Positions 31,944-41,175 of a DNA stretch of 64,000 bases are shown here, piece after piece. A program made the position numbers and the translations under genes. The DNA comes from Ostreococcus mediterraneus. Its lineage: Eukaryota > Chlorophyta > Mamiellophyceae > Mamiellales > Bathycoccaceae. The notes beneath the pieces were generated by a model that was not told the origin of the DNA, searched no databases, and saw nothing but the letters and a program-made list of their open reading frames with translations. The stretch is taken from contig WMKK01000006.1 of assembly GCA_012295225.1 (NCBI GenBank), positions 744,001 to 808,000 of the forward strand, read 5' to 3'. The stretch's first letter is position 1. Each line of letters starts with the position of its first letter.

Positions 31944-34900
31944 TTACCGCCATTCGACAAAGTGTTTACGAAGCTGCTTCGGGCGACAGCTTCGTCCATC
32001 CTCGAGCGCGAGCTTCAAGCACACACCTTGAGGGAGTTCCATGGGGAATGCATCTTGGTTGAAGATTCGCGCAAGCATCTCAACGCCATCGACTAGTTGA
32101 GGTCCAGCTTGGCAGAACATCTCGTGGGCGAGGATAAACACGCGCCTGGTGCGAACCGCGGGAAGGACCCACCATCCGGGTTGACTGGCCAAGTGTTCGA
32201 GCTTTTCGAGCGTCTTTTCCATAGTTTCCTCGGAACTGCGTCCGATGTAAGATGGAATCAAAAGCAGCACATCGGGTGCGTATGATAACACTTGCTCCCA
32301 ACGCAGGCGCTCGGCTGAACATCCCGGCTCTTGCAACTCGTCAATACCACCGGCAATGGATTTCATCTCTGGCACCCAGTGGCCGCCGGCGAAGAGCGGC
32401 TTCAAGCCTTCCAAGGACAGAACTTTCGGACGTTCGTCGCATGTGGATACAACACGAGCGATCGTGCGCATTCGCGAGCGCAGTTGCGTGAGAAGCGTGA
32501 CCGCCCTTTCCTTCACACCGCACAGAATACCGATCTGCAAAATCATCTCCAACACGTCGCTCAGCGTTTGCGGGGCGACTGGGAAAATCGAAGGCCTCGA
32601 TCCATCGAATTCTATCGTACCATCGTCCGTGGAGTCGTATTCTGCCCCAGTCAAGAAGACGTCTGCTTCATGAAGGTACTTTGCAGTACTGTTCCGCAGA
32701 TCCGTGCAATCTTCACATGTATCTGGGGTGAAAATCAAACGCGCTTCCGCGTGACGGACAAAGTTGACGTCAAACAACGCCCATTTGTCTGAGCTCAATC
32801 CGGAGTCCTTCTCTTTTCCCATGAGTCTGTTCAGCGAACCATAGCTGCTGTTGTGATGCAAGCCACCATATTCTTGCTCGTTCGAGGCCAGTGAGTTGTG
32901 CGACTGTCTCTGAGCGAGACCGAGTCCCGAGCTCGACGTCGGTGAGCACCCGGACGAATATCTCGCGATAATCTTGGGCGCGACATTTATGTCGGATGGT
33001 ATCAAACACGCGTCCGTAACACCTATCACGCGATCACCGAGACCGAGTGCGAACAACACTGACGTCGCAGATGGGGACAGTGAAATAATCGACCCCACGA
33101 GCTGCGGTGCTGGGAGCTGCAATTGAGGCGGGGCGTGCAAGTGATCATTCGTCGCCGTCGACGAAGCGTTGCCATAGTACAATTGCGTGGCGAGATCAAG
33201 CTCAGAGTTTGCCTGCTTGCGAGGTAAACTCGAGGACAGTTTTGACGCAATCTGCGAAGACAACATTTGCATTGATGCCGAAGAACGCGATCGAAACATG
33301 CCCATACCTTCCGCAGAGTCGAGTTCAAACTCGCGGAAATCGCGCGACATGGCGCGAGCTCGACGAGGCGGAAGCAATTGCTTGACCTTTTCAGGTGGAG
33401 AGTCAACACCGCCGGACTTTGGACTCGTGTTTGAGCTCTTCTGTTCAAAATCTTCTTCACTCTTGCTACGAGAGAACCCATCGACCAACTTTTTGCTGTT
33501 CACTGGCGTGAGCGGGCCAAAGCTGCGGCTCAACGTTCGCCGCGAAACCATCGCGGCTCGCTCGGCGGTTTCGCTCGCATCCGCACCCACGCTTCTACAC
33601 GCCGCAACGAAGGAATGCGCCAAACTCGGGTTCACCCCAAAGTGAAGATGAATGTACGACACCAAAACCTTGTTCCATGCGAAACCGTCGAGTTCAACGC
33701 CACCAGCGGCGTTGCCAAACTTTGCTTCGGGCTGCACCTCGTACGTCGCTCCCCATCCTATGCCTCGATTATCATCCGACACGCGCATCTTGCTCGGACG
33801 GTCGCCATCTATTTCACTATATCGAAACGTCTGCCCACGCACGCGCGCACCAGGGGTGAAGAGTGGATTTCCAGGTGCAATCGTCACTTCGACGTATCCC
33901 GTCTTTACGGCGCTCGTGAGGCGCGTCGCAAATGGCGCGACGCCGCACATGGAACGAGGACAACTTCCATCAGGCGCGGAAAGCGTCTGTGAAAGAAACA
34001 TTAAACCACCTCCCTCACCGTAAACCACACCGCCGGACGTCGCAAACGCAGTCACTGCCGACCGCAGTGGACGATTCTTCAACAAAGCCTGCGCGTGAAA
34101 TTCTGGATATCCGCCGCCAAAAATCACGCCCCTAATATCCGCGGGAAGTGCGTCGCCAGCGATGGGGCTAAAGTATACTAATTCAGCGCCAGCTTCTTCT
34201 AATTTAGCCAAGTTATCGGGGTAATAAAAGCAAAATGCTTCGTCCCGGGCTACAGCGATGCGCACCTTGTCCTTTGACGATTTGCGCACCTCAGCCTCGC
34301 GCGTTCTGTCGCGTCTGTCATCCTGAGCATCCTCTACGATTGGCGTTTCGAGCTCTGGCGGCACATACGGAGGTATGGCCTCTAGCAACGCGTCCAAATT
34401 GACATTCTTTTCTAAAATCGTCGCCATGTGCGCGATGCGCTGCTGCGTGGAGACTTCTGAAGCCGACGTCGACGACATCGGCGGCGGCGCGCCGCCGCCG
34501 TCACCGCCACCCGTCACTGGCGCATTTGCATCCTTTGGCACGCCCCCGAACACTTCTACCCCGCCACCTGCGGCGCTCAAGCTATCCTTCAAATATATCG
34601 TGTGTGCATCGCCTCCAGTTTTGTTAAACACCACACCAATCAAATCTAAATCCGGGTCAAACTCGCGATATCCTTTAATCATCGCCGCGATGCTCCGCGC
34701 CATGGCGTTGCAGTCTACAACCAACAGCACCCCAGCGTTGATCAGTTTCGCCACGTGCGCGGTTGAACCTTCTTCAGACATACCATCTCTACCATCATAC
34801 AAGCCACTGATGCCATCAATCACGCACACATCGCACGCATCCGCCACGCTCGCCACGCGTTCCGCCGCGTATCGCTCGCTCGTGAGATAAACGTCCAAAT

Positions 34901-35072
34901 TCTCGCTCGCCACACCGATCGCATGTTCATGCACCAGGGGATCAATAAAGTCACTACCAATCTTAAACCCCTTCACACGCATTCCCCGGCGCTTAAACGC
35001 GAGCATTAACGCCGCGGCAATGGTGGTTTTCCCCACCCCGCGTTGCGTCCCGCCCACGACGATAGCCTTCAT
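31944..35072 (-). CDS. CobB/CbiA-like a,c-diamide synthase fused to BtuF/FecB-like binding domain
   Basis: 1042 residues in one exon from the ATG at 35072 (MKAIVVGGTQ). Residues 1 to about 500 follow bacterial CobB: P-loop GGTQRGVGKTT, FKIGSDFIDPLVHEHAIG, IDGISGLYDGRDG, GSTAHVAKLINAGVLLVVD, then the amidotransferase half with VARDEAFCFYYPDNL, IFGGGYPEFHAQAL and VSYIHLHFGVNP. The glutaminase nucleophile expected in AECGGLMYL is glycine here (GEGGGLMFL, residue 354), so glutamine-driven amidation should fail unless free ammonia is used. After a serine-rich linker, residues about 655-1010 match COG0614 (BtuF/FecB) binding proteins: GSIISLSPSATSVLFALGLG, DRVIGVTDACLIP, PEMKSIAGG and LSYAPDVLLLIPS. 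No signal or transit peptide is obvious, so it is probably cytosolic. A corrinoid or other tetrapyrrole ligand is inferred from both families. Confidence 0.85.
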   Translation of the reverse strand: MKAIVVGGTQRGVGKTTIAAALMLAFKRRGMRVKGFKIGSDFIDPLVHEHAIGVASENLDVYLTSERYAAERVASVADACDVCVIDGISGLYDGRDGMSEEGSTAHVAKLINAGVLLVVDCNAMARSIAAMIKGYREFDPDLDLIGVVFNKTGGDAHTIYLKDSLSAAGGGVEVFGGVPKDANAPVTGGGDGGGAPPPMSSTSASEVSTQQRIAHMATILEKNVNLDALLEAIPPYVPPELETPIVEDAQDDRRDRTREAEVRKSSKDKVRIAVARDEAFCFYYPDNLAKLEEAGAELVYFSPIAGDALPADIRGVIFGGGYPEFHAQALLKNRPLRSAVTAFATSGGVVYGEGGGLMFLSQTLSAPDGSCPRSMCGVAPFATRLTSAVKTGYVEVTIAPGNPLFTPGARVRGQTFRYSEIDGDRPSKMRVSDDNRGIGWGATYEVQPEAKFGNAAGGVELDGFAWNKVLVSYIHLHFGVNPSLAHSFVAACRSVGADASETAERAAMVSRRTLSRSFGPLTPVNSKKLVDGFSRSKSEEDFEQKSSNTSPKSGGVDSPPEKVKQLLPPRRARAMSRDFREFELDSAEGMGMFRSRSSASMQMLSSQIASKLSSSLPRKQANSELDLATQLYYGNASSTATNDHLHAPPQLQLPAPQLVGSIISLSPSATSVLFALGLGDRVIGVTDACLIPSDINVAPKIIARYSSGCSPTSSSGLGLAQRQSHNSLASNEQEYGGLHHNSSYGSLNRLMGKEKDSGLSSDKWALFDVNFVRHAEARLIFTPDTCEDCTDLRNSTAKYLHEADVFLTGAEYDSTDDGTIEFDGSRPSIFPVAPQTLSDVLEMILQIGILCGVKERAVTLLTQLRSRMRTIARVVSTCDERPKVLSLEGLKPLFAGGHWVPEMKSIAGGIDELQEPGCSAERLRWEQVLSYAPDVLLLIPSYIGRSSEETMEKTLEKLEHLASQPGWWVLPAVRTRRVFILAHEMFCQAGPQLVDGVEMLARIFNQDAFPMELPQGVCLKLALEDGRSCRPKQLRKHFVEWR

Positions 35073-35605
35073 CCTCGCGCGCCTCAACACCCGCGCCTCG
35101 TGACACCACACCAATCAAACGCACCCGCGCCGCACCCGCGTCCTCGACCGTACGACTATCACGCCGCACCGCGCCACGCCGCGCCCAACCCGGTCCGAAA
35201 CGACTCGAGACACGAACTGATTACGATTACTCCCCCAGCGCCGATCGACGCTCGTGGTGCGAGTACTGGTGTTCGATTACGACGCGCGCGCCGCCGCCGC
35301 ACCGCCGCGCGCGCCGCTCTATAGAAATCACACCGCCCCGTCCGTCCCGTGGTCGTCGTCGCACCGTCGTCGCGCCGTCGCACCCGCGCGCGGGCGCCGT
35401 GTGGCGCGCAACGTTCGAAAACGCGCACGTACGCGATGACACAGTCGCGCACACACATGGGCGAATCACCCGTCGAATAGTGGGTCCTCCCCCAACCCTA
35501 GGCGTCCTTTCACCAACCATGGACAAAACTACGGTACACTACGTGGACCGGTCACCCATCGAACGCGACGTCGCGGCGGTCGCCCGCACTCGGCGCCGCA
35601 CGACG
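35073..35605. promoter_or_regulatory. Divergent gap, CobB-BtuF fusion / plastid L18
   Basis: 533 bases between divergent genes, with alternating CGCG and GTCGTC words and no clear TATA box. An ATG at 35519 is in frame with L18 and would add 29 residues, but the downstream ATG pair gives a better transit peptide. No cobalamin riboswitch-like core was recognised. Confidence 0.4.
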
Positions 35606-35796
35606 ATGATGTCGACGATGATGAGCTTGAGCGCCCGCGCGGCGATGGGTGGAGCGTCGATGACGACGACGAAGACGACGTCGACGACGAGACGAGGTAC
35701 GCGTGTGTTCGTGTGCGTTCGCGCGCGCGGAGAGGACGACGGTGACGACGACGATGGGCGCGTGGAGGATGCGACGCCGCGATGGCGATGGGCGCG

Positions 35797-35830
<34 letters not shown>

Positions 35831-36622
35831 GCGTCGTTGCGCGTCGAGGAAGCGCGCGCGCTAGAGGGGGATGGTGTGATTTTAATTTATATCGCGTCGT
35901 GCGCGCGGTGAAAGGGGCGTTGGCGCGGGCGCGGGCGCGGGCGCGGGGCATCGCGCGCTCGCGCGCATGGGGGCTGGAAAACCCCAACACGGGGAAAACC
36001 CCAACGCGAATTTGGGTTTTTCAGGTCGCGCGATGTTTCCTTCGCGGCGGTTGTTTGACGACAATGGAGTACTGACGATGATGGTTTGATGTTCGCGTGT
36101 GATAGCATCTGTGGTGACTTCGGCGAAAATGACGCCCAAGGAGAGCAAGCGCCAACAGCGTCACCGTAAGATTCGTTCCAAGGTGAGCGTCGACGCGAGC
36201 GCTCGCGCGCGCGGCGCGCGCGGGTGACACGCGACGCGAAGGAGATTGTTTTTGTAAAGCACGCGTGACTGACGATATTCTATGTTTTTTGAACGTGATA
36301 TTAGGTTTCTGGTTCCCCCGAACGACCGCGTATTTCGGTCTACCGCTCGAACCAACACGTGTACGTGCAAGTCATTGATGATGAAAACCAAAAAACCATC
36401 GCCGCGCTCGGCACGATGAGCCCAAAGGTCAAGGATGTCATCGGCAAGGAGGAGTGGAAGAGCAAGACGGTCGAAAGCGCTCAAGAAGTGGGTAAGCTTC
36501 TCGGTGCTATGTGTGTCGAGCAAGGCATCACTCGTGCCGTGTTCGATCGTGGGGGATTCTTGTACCACGGGCGCGTGAAAGCCGTCGCCGACGGTTGTCG
36601 CGAAGCCGGCGTCGCCATGTGA
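35606..36622 (+). CDS. Plastid ribosomal protein L18 (uL18c)
   Basis: Bacterial-type uL18, which binds 5S rRNA in the large subunit; 161 residues in three exons: 35606-35696, 36106-36182 and 36305-36622. Exon 1 codes a transit peptide (MMSTMMSLSARAAMGGASMT). The phase 1 junction forms alanine and leads to SVVTSAKMTPKESKRQQRHR; exon 2 ends KIRSK and exon 3 begins VSGSPERPRISVYRSNQHVY, reproducing the continuous uL18 sequence, so the splicing is well supported. FDRGGFLYHGRVKAVADGCREAG is the family C-terminus. Both introns have GT-AG ends with ACTGACGA branch words (36070 and 36267). No single exon shows the whole protein. Confidence 0.93.
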
Positions 36623-37050
36623 ACCCGGCGCACGCGCAACCTTTGCACTCACGCAAGCATTGCCTCGCCTACACATATACACGAGTAGTTAATTTCTTCC
36701 TAGCCCGCTTGAAACAACCATAATCAATTGATTCTTCGTTTACGTTGCGCGCGTACGAACGACGCGTCTTCCAGTCCCCCACCAGGGGACGCCCCACGCG
36801 CGAGCGCGCCATCCTCATAGTTAACCCCGTGTTCACCCCATACACCACACACGACCATTGGTTTATGTGGATGACGTCACCCCCCGTCCTCGCCCCCGTC
36901 AACCTCGCGCGTGCCGCACACGACGACGACGACGATCGACGATCGACGACGCGACGCGACGCCTAGACACGACCACCGTCTCGCACCACTCGCACGCGAC
37001 GGCTCGCCGCGGGATCGACGCATAGCGACGCGAAGGCGTGAAAGCGCACG
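36623..37050. other. Gap between L18 and PP2C
   Basis: 428 bases holding the L18 3' flank and PP2C promoter side, both on the plus strand. A small perfect stem GTCCCC / GGGGAC is at 36774-36790. GACGACGACGATCGACGATCGACGACG lies near 36921-36950. No coding frame of note. Confidence 0.4.
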
Positions 37051-38061
37051 ATGAAGATGACGATGATGTCGGCGTCGCGATCGGTGTCGCTGGGACACAA
37101 CGTAAAGGCGTCGAGACGTCGGTCGACGCGCGCGCAGGCGACGACGACGGCGGGGACGATGAAAATGGGTGCGGCGTCGGTGAAGGGCACGGTTCGGAAG
37201 GTGAATGAAGATCGATACGGGGTGTACGAGAACACCAACGCGCGCGCGGGTGAGCCCGAGGTGATTTTGAGCGTGTTTGACGGTCACGGCGGGAGCGCGG
37301 TGAGCGAATGGTTGACGGCGAATTTATCAACGATTATTCGTGAAGAATGGGCTCAGGCGGATTTTTGTTTGGAAGCGTTGCGTACGGCGTGCTTGAAGGC
37401 GGATAACACGTTGGTTCAACCGCCAGAAGGTTTTTTCGCGGCGTTTGGCGAACGCGGCGTCGGCGGGGCCAAGTGCGGGAGCACGGCGGTTATCGCGTGC
37501 TTGTTCGAGGAAGGTGGTGTGAAGAAGTTGTGCACGGCGAATGTTGGTGATGCGCGTATTTTACTTGTTCGTGATGGAAAGGCGGTGCAGCTTTCGGTGG
37601 ATCACGTGCCGGATGACGAGGCGGAACGCAAGCGCATCGACCGCGGGAATCCAAACTTGAGAAAGTCTATGGTGACTTTCACGGAAGGTTCGTGGCGTGT
37701 CGGCGGCGTTTTGGCGCTCTCGCGTGCGTTTGGTGATTCATTCTTAAAGGAAAGTGGGCGTTTCGAGGGCTTCGGGGAGAAGAATGCCGATTACGGTAGT
37801 GGATTTGGCTTGAACGCTGAACCGGATTGCTACATCGAAACCATCACGCCGGCGGATACGTGGGTGATGCTTTCGTCTGATGGTTTGTACGACAACCCCG
37901 AACGCGGTGGTGGCGGTGGCTGGACTAACGATGAAATCGCTGCGTTCTTGACCGCTGCTGGTCCTGACGCCGACCCCACGGCGCTCGCCAAGGAACTCGT
38001 CGAACGCGCGGTGCAAAAGGGGAGCACGGATGACATTACCGTGCAAGTCATGCGCTTGTAG
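37051..38061 (+). CDS. PP2C-type protein phosphatase, probably organellar
   Basis: Metal-dependent serine/threonine phosphatase, 336 residues in one exon. The first about 40 residues (SASRSVSLGHNVKASRRRST) are basic and serine-rich, like a plastid or mitochondrial targeting peptide. PP2C motifs in order: VRKVNEDRYGVYE, ILSVFDGHGGSAVSEWL (metal-binding DGHGG), CGSTAVIACLF, CTANVGDARILLVRDGKAVQLSVDH, ALSRAFGDSFLK, VMLSSDGLYDN and STDDITVQVMRL. Key aspartates for two metals appear present. In plants, plastid PP2Cs of similar size remove phosphate from light-harvesting or photosystem II proteins, but the exact group is not assigned here. Confidence 0.9.
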   Translation: MKMTMMSASRSVSLGHNVKASRRRSTRAQATTTAGTMKMGAASVKGTVRKVNEDRYGVYENTNARAGEPEVILSVFDGHGGSAVSEWLTANLSTIIREEWAQADFCLEALRTACLKADNTLVQPPEGFFAAFGERGVGGAKCGSTAVIACLFEEGGVKKLCTANVGDARILLVRDGKAVQLSVDHVPDDEAERKRIDRGNPNLRKSMVTFTEGSWRVGGVLALSRAFGDSFLKESGRFEGFGEKNADYGSGFGLNAEPDCYIETITPADTWVMLSSDGLYDNPERGGGGGWTNDEIAAFLTAAGPDADPTALAKELVERAVQKGSTDDITVQVMRL

Positions 38062-38354
38062 GAACTTTCGCGACATGCCGTATGGATGCCGTGGAAGATA
38101 TAAGAATGAAAAAAAACAAATTTAAAAAGCTCTACGCCCGCGCTAATTTGCTCGCGTTGTGTCAATACAATCAAAACACAAAGTCATATATCATTATTCT
38201 CGCGACGCGTCAAAGAAATATTCCCTCGCCGCGACGTTGTCGAGAGCTTACGCGAGTGAGAGATTACGCACATATGATGGTTATTAGAATAATCTCGAGT
38301 CGCTATCGTACACACAATCATCACATCAATCGCCCTTCACGTTAATCGCGCGCT

Positions 38355-38912
38355 CTATTCGAGTAAATACCCAGCCAAAAACAACGCGAAGAACAACGCC
38401 AACCCGCCGTAAATCAACCTCGACTTTTCACCCTCCGTCATTGAATTCGTCCCTAATCCATACCCTTGATTCACCTCGAACCCCGCCACAGCCTTCCCGA
38501 GTGACTTAAACTGCGCCTTCGGTGCCCCACACGTCGGACACTGCCAATCCCCGGGTAAATCCTTAAACGCCGTGCCCGCGCTCACTGGGTAAAAGTCATC
38601 CCCAACCTTGGGCTTGTACTCGTACATGCAGCTCTGGCACTGGTAATCCCCTTGCCCGATCACCGCAAACTTTTCTTCGAGCTGAGGGTTATCGCGATTC
38701 AGCGCCCCTTGCACGCTCTTTTCGTTCGCAAACATGTACTCATCGCGCTCCTCGCCATCGTTCGCCTTCACGCGCACCACGCGCGACGCGTTCGCGGCGT
38801 GACGTCGGTGCGACGTCATCATCATCGGCGTGCGCATCTTCTGTGCGCCGCGTCGCGCGGTGGCGGCGCCGGCGGTCGTGCAGGCGGTGATTGGAGTCAT
38901 CATCATCGTCAT
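38355..38912 (-). CDS. Membrane-anchored chloroplast rubredoxin (RBD1-like)
   Basis: Iron-binding electron-transfer protein, 185 residues in one exon. The N-terminus is methionine, threonine and arginine-rich (MRTPMMMTSHRRHAANASR), a likely transit peptide. The rubredoxin fold has its four iron cysteines in CQSCMYEYKP and WQCPTCGAPKAQF. A single membrane helix ends the protein (LIYGGLALFFALFLAGYLLE). Rubredoxin plus C-terminal helix is the layout of RubA/RBD1, needed for photosystem II assembly in cyanobacteria, Chlamydomonas and plants. It is convergent with PP2C. Confidence 0.92.
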   Translation of the reverse strand: MTMMMTPITACTTAGAATARRGAQKMRTPMMMTSHRRHAANASRVVRVKANDGEERDEYMFANEKSVQGALNRDNPQLEEKFAVIGQGDYQCQSCMYEYKPKVGDDFYPVSAGTAFKDLPGDWQCPTCGAPKAQFKSLGKAVAGFEVNQGYGLGTNSMTEGEKSRLIYGGLALFFALFLAGYLLE

Positions 38913-39090
38913 CGTCGTCGTCGTCGCGCACGTCGTCGTGCACGTCGTCTTGTGGGACGCGCGCGCGTGGGTGTGTCGTCGTCGACGGCTTTGAGGGCGT
39001 CACCGAGGGTGGGACGGACGCGCCCGGGGTCCTCGTATGCGTATACAGTATGAGACATGGATGGCTTACATACTGTGCACCATGTAAGGC

Positions 39091-39106
39091 TTTATAGGTA
39101 TAAAAC
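39091..39106 (+). promoter_or_regulatory. TATA-like box
   Basis: TTTATAGGTATAAAAC just upstream of the two-repeat protein gene. If it sets the transcription start about 30 bases downstream, the ATG at 39128 would be at or near the mRNA end and the ATG at 39212 may be the one used. Confidence 0.45.
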
Positions 39107-39127
39107 GTGCCCGGCGTGCGACAGCTG

Positions 39128-40108
39128 ATGGATTTGAAACTGAAGTCGCGTGGGCGCGTCTTCACACGCGCGCGCGCGGTGGCGAAAGCGGCGACGGGAT
39201 ACGACGCGGCGATGAGCAAGGTGAACATCACCCGCCCCGATGGGTACTACGATTTCTACGACGATTTTCTCGATGACGGCGTGTCGGTGGCGCCCAAAGC
39301 GTTGCGAGCAAAGATTCGCACGTTTTTGGAAAAGTGGAACGTGACGGCGACGTCGTTTCAGAAGGTGATTGCGGTGAATTCGAATTCGTATGGGAAGTTT
39401 ATGACTATGCAGTATAAGAATCAATGGAGCGCGACGAGTAATGGGACGTACATGAGTGCGGCGTATTTCTTTTATGTTGATCAGAAGCTCGGGAAGGATT
39501 CGATTACGGCGACGTTGAAGCGCGGGCAAGCGGTGGCGGCGAGTGGGATAACATCGAGCATGGCGCAGCCTTTGGTTGAGCCGAATAGTAATGGTGTTCA
39601 AGCGACGGCTGGGTTGCCGTCGTCCTCGAAGTCGTCCGTGGGTCTGACGCCGCGCGGCATGCCGAAGACGGCGCGACCGGCGCAAAAGCCGCCGCTTCCA
39701 GACCTTTCGTCGGTGAACATCGATGAGCGCGTCTTCTTAAACCCCAAAGAAGTTCGCGCCGAAATCTCAGCCATCAAACGCCGGTACAAGTGTAACAACG
39801 CCTCGATCGGCCGTGCGGTTGGCGAGATGAATTCCCAACCAGGCGCGGCTGTCTCTCGATTTCTCGACAAGGGTGGCGACTTTGGCGGCGGGCAGATGGA
39901 AATCTACCGTCCTCTCGCGCATTTCTGCGAAAAGTTTCGCGTGTATGAAAACAAGCCAAAGTCTGCGAAGCGTATAATGCTCGAGGCCGAAGCCGCCGAT
40001 GGAAGGCCATATTTGGGACACGACACGTCGCGTCCGACGATTTTCTTTCCCGGCGCCTTCTTGGCCAAAGACAGTTTGGGGCGATTACATTATCAGTCGG
40101 GCTACTAA
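39128..40108 (+). CDS. Protein with two DUF7726-like repeats
   Basis: 326 residues in one exon; the ATG at 39212 (MSKVNITRPDG) is a possible later start. Two related helical units are visible. The first, at about residues 57-125, reads VAPKALRAKIRTFLEKW, TSFQKVIAVNSNSYGKFM and YMSAAYFFYVDQK. The second, at about residues 205-285, reads LNPKEVRAEISAIKRRY, ASIGRAVGEMNSQPGAAVSRFL and IYRPLAHFCEKF. The pattern, a short helix pair followed by a helix-turn-helix-like unit with a conserved aromatic in (S/A)xxFM, resembles a domain common in fungal proteins (DUF7726 as I recall). They are joined by a serine/proline linker. DNA binding is a guess from the helix-turn-helix look. Confidence 0.7.
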   Translation: MDLKLKSRGRVFTRARAVAKAATGYDAAMSKVNITRPDGYYDFYDDFLDDGVSVAPKALRAKIRTFLEKWNVTATSFQKVIAVNSNSYGKFMTMQYKNQWSATSNGTYMSAAYFFYVDQKLGKDSITATLKRGQAVAASGITSSMAQPLVEPNSNGVQATAGLPSSSKSSVGLTPRGMPKTARPAQKPPLPDLSSVNIDERVFLNPKEVRAEISAIKRRYKCNNASIGRAVGEMNSQPGAAVSRFLDKGGDFGGGQMEIYRPLAHFCEKFRVYENKPKSAKRIMLEAEAADGRPYLGHDTSRPTIFFPGAFLAKDSLGRLHYQSGY

Positions 40109-40256
40109 TAAGGCATCGAAATCTAGCGCAAAAACAATGACATGCTGTACATACATTGCATTTGAAACATCTCGCGCGAGACACGCTGTAATATCAACAT
40201 GGATGACGAATCTTGATGCGTTTCTCGCGTTTTGACCACCACAGTTCGCGCCTCTC

Positions 40257-40994
40257 ATGCCTTCGAAGACATGGACGCGCGGTGACGCCACCGCGGCGCC
40301 ATCGACGAGGGAAGCCACAAAATCCAAACACGTGGCGACCGCAGCGGCGCCACCGAAGCGCAAGGCGACTTGGGAACGCGGCGTGGACGCGTTGAGTCCG
40401 TCAACGGGAACGAAGGCTACCGTGCCCACGGCGAGCGCTACGAAGCGCCCGAGGCGCAGCGTCGACGGCGCGGCATCAAAAGCGCCGACGAAAGCGTCGC
40501 TAAACGCAACAGCGGCGCCTTTTGAACCCAAGAGCGCGCTCGAGGCGAAATTAAAGGCGGTGGAGGCGGAAAAGGCAAAGCTACGCGCGGCGATTGAGGC
40601 GCAAAAGCGCAAAATGGATGAAGCCAAAGCTGCAAAAGAAAAGAAGGATGCCGACGCGCGAGATAAAGCTGAACGCGTGAAGCGCGCTGGTAATTTATTG
40701 AGTGGTTTCCGAGGCGTGCGTAAAGCGGTTGAGGAACGAGAGGAGAAATTAGCACCGCAAGCTGAACAACTTTCGGCGGCGGAAATAGAACGTCGGGCGG
40801 TGCAGCGCGTGGTGCTCGCGGGAAGCGACTGGGCAATTTTAGACCTTCCTCCTGGCTCGCAAAAGAAGTGGATTAAGAAATCATACATGGAGCTGGCGAA
40901 GATTTTACATCCCGATAAGTGCCAAGCCCCTGGGGCGAAGGAAGCGTTTCAGAAACTCTCCAAAGCGTACCGCGCGCTGTCGTCGACAGAGTAA
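40257..40994 (+). CDS. J-domain protein, auxilin-like type
   Basis: 245 residues in one exon. The C-terminal 60 residues are a J domain of the auxilin/DnaJ type with the HPD motif: WIKKSYMELAKILHPDKCQ, then AFQKLSKAYRALSS. Before it lies a long charged helix rich in K, E and A (about residues 95-185). The N-terminal 90 residues are a disordered, basic A/T/S/P-rich region with KRKATWERG. A C-terminal J domain without zinc finger or glycine-rich linker makes it a class III co-chaperone that stimulates an Hsp70. The client is unknown. Small divergent spacing to neighbours gives no further hint. Confidence 0.85.
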   Translation: MPSKTWTRGDATAAPSTREATKSKHVATAAAPPKRKATWERGVDALSPSTGTKATVPTASATKRPRRSVDGAASKAPTKASLNATAAPFEPKSALEAKLKAVEAEKAKLRAAIEAQKRKMDEAKAAKEKKDADARDKAERVKRAGNLLSGFRGVRKAVEEREEKLAPQAEQLSAAEIERRAVQRVVLAGSDWAILDLPPGSQKKWIKKSYMELAKILHPDKCQAPGAKEAFQKLSKAYRALSSTE

Positions 40995-41175
40995 CGCTGC
41001 TCGCACGTTCGTTGTCGTTGTCGTCGGCGGCATCGCCATGCCAGTGACCGGTTCTAGTAGTCTTTAGTTAAATCCTAGCGCCCACATCATCTGTAGCACA
41101 TCCTGTAAAAGCAGTATTGTTTAAAGTAAGCTGCTCTTCATTCGGCGACTCGCGGCGGTCAACCGCCGCACGCGC

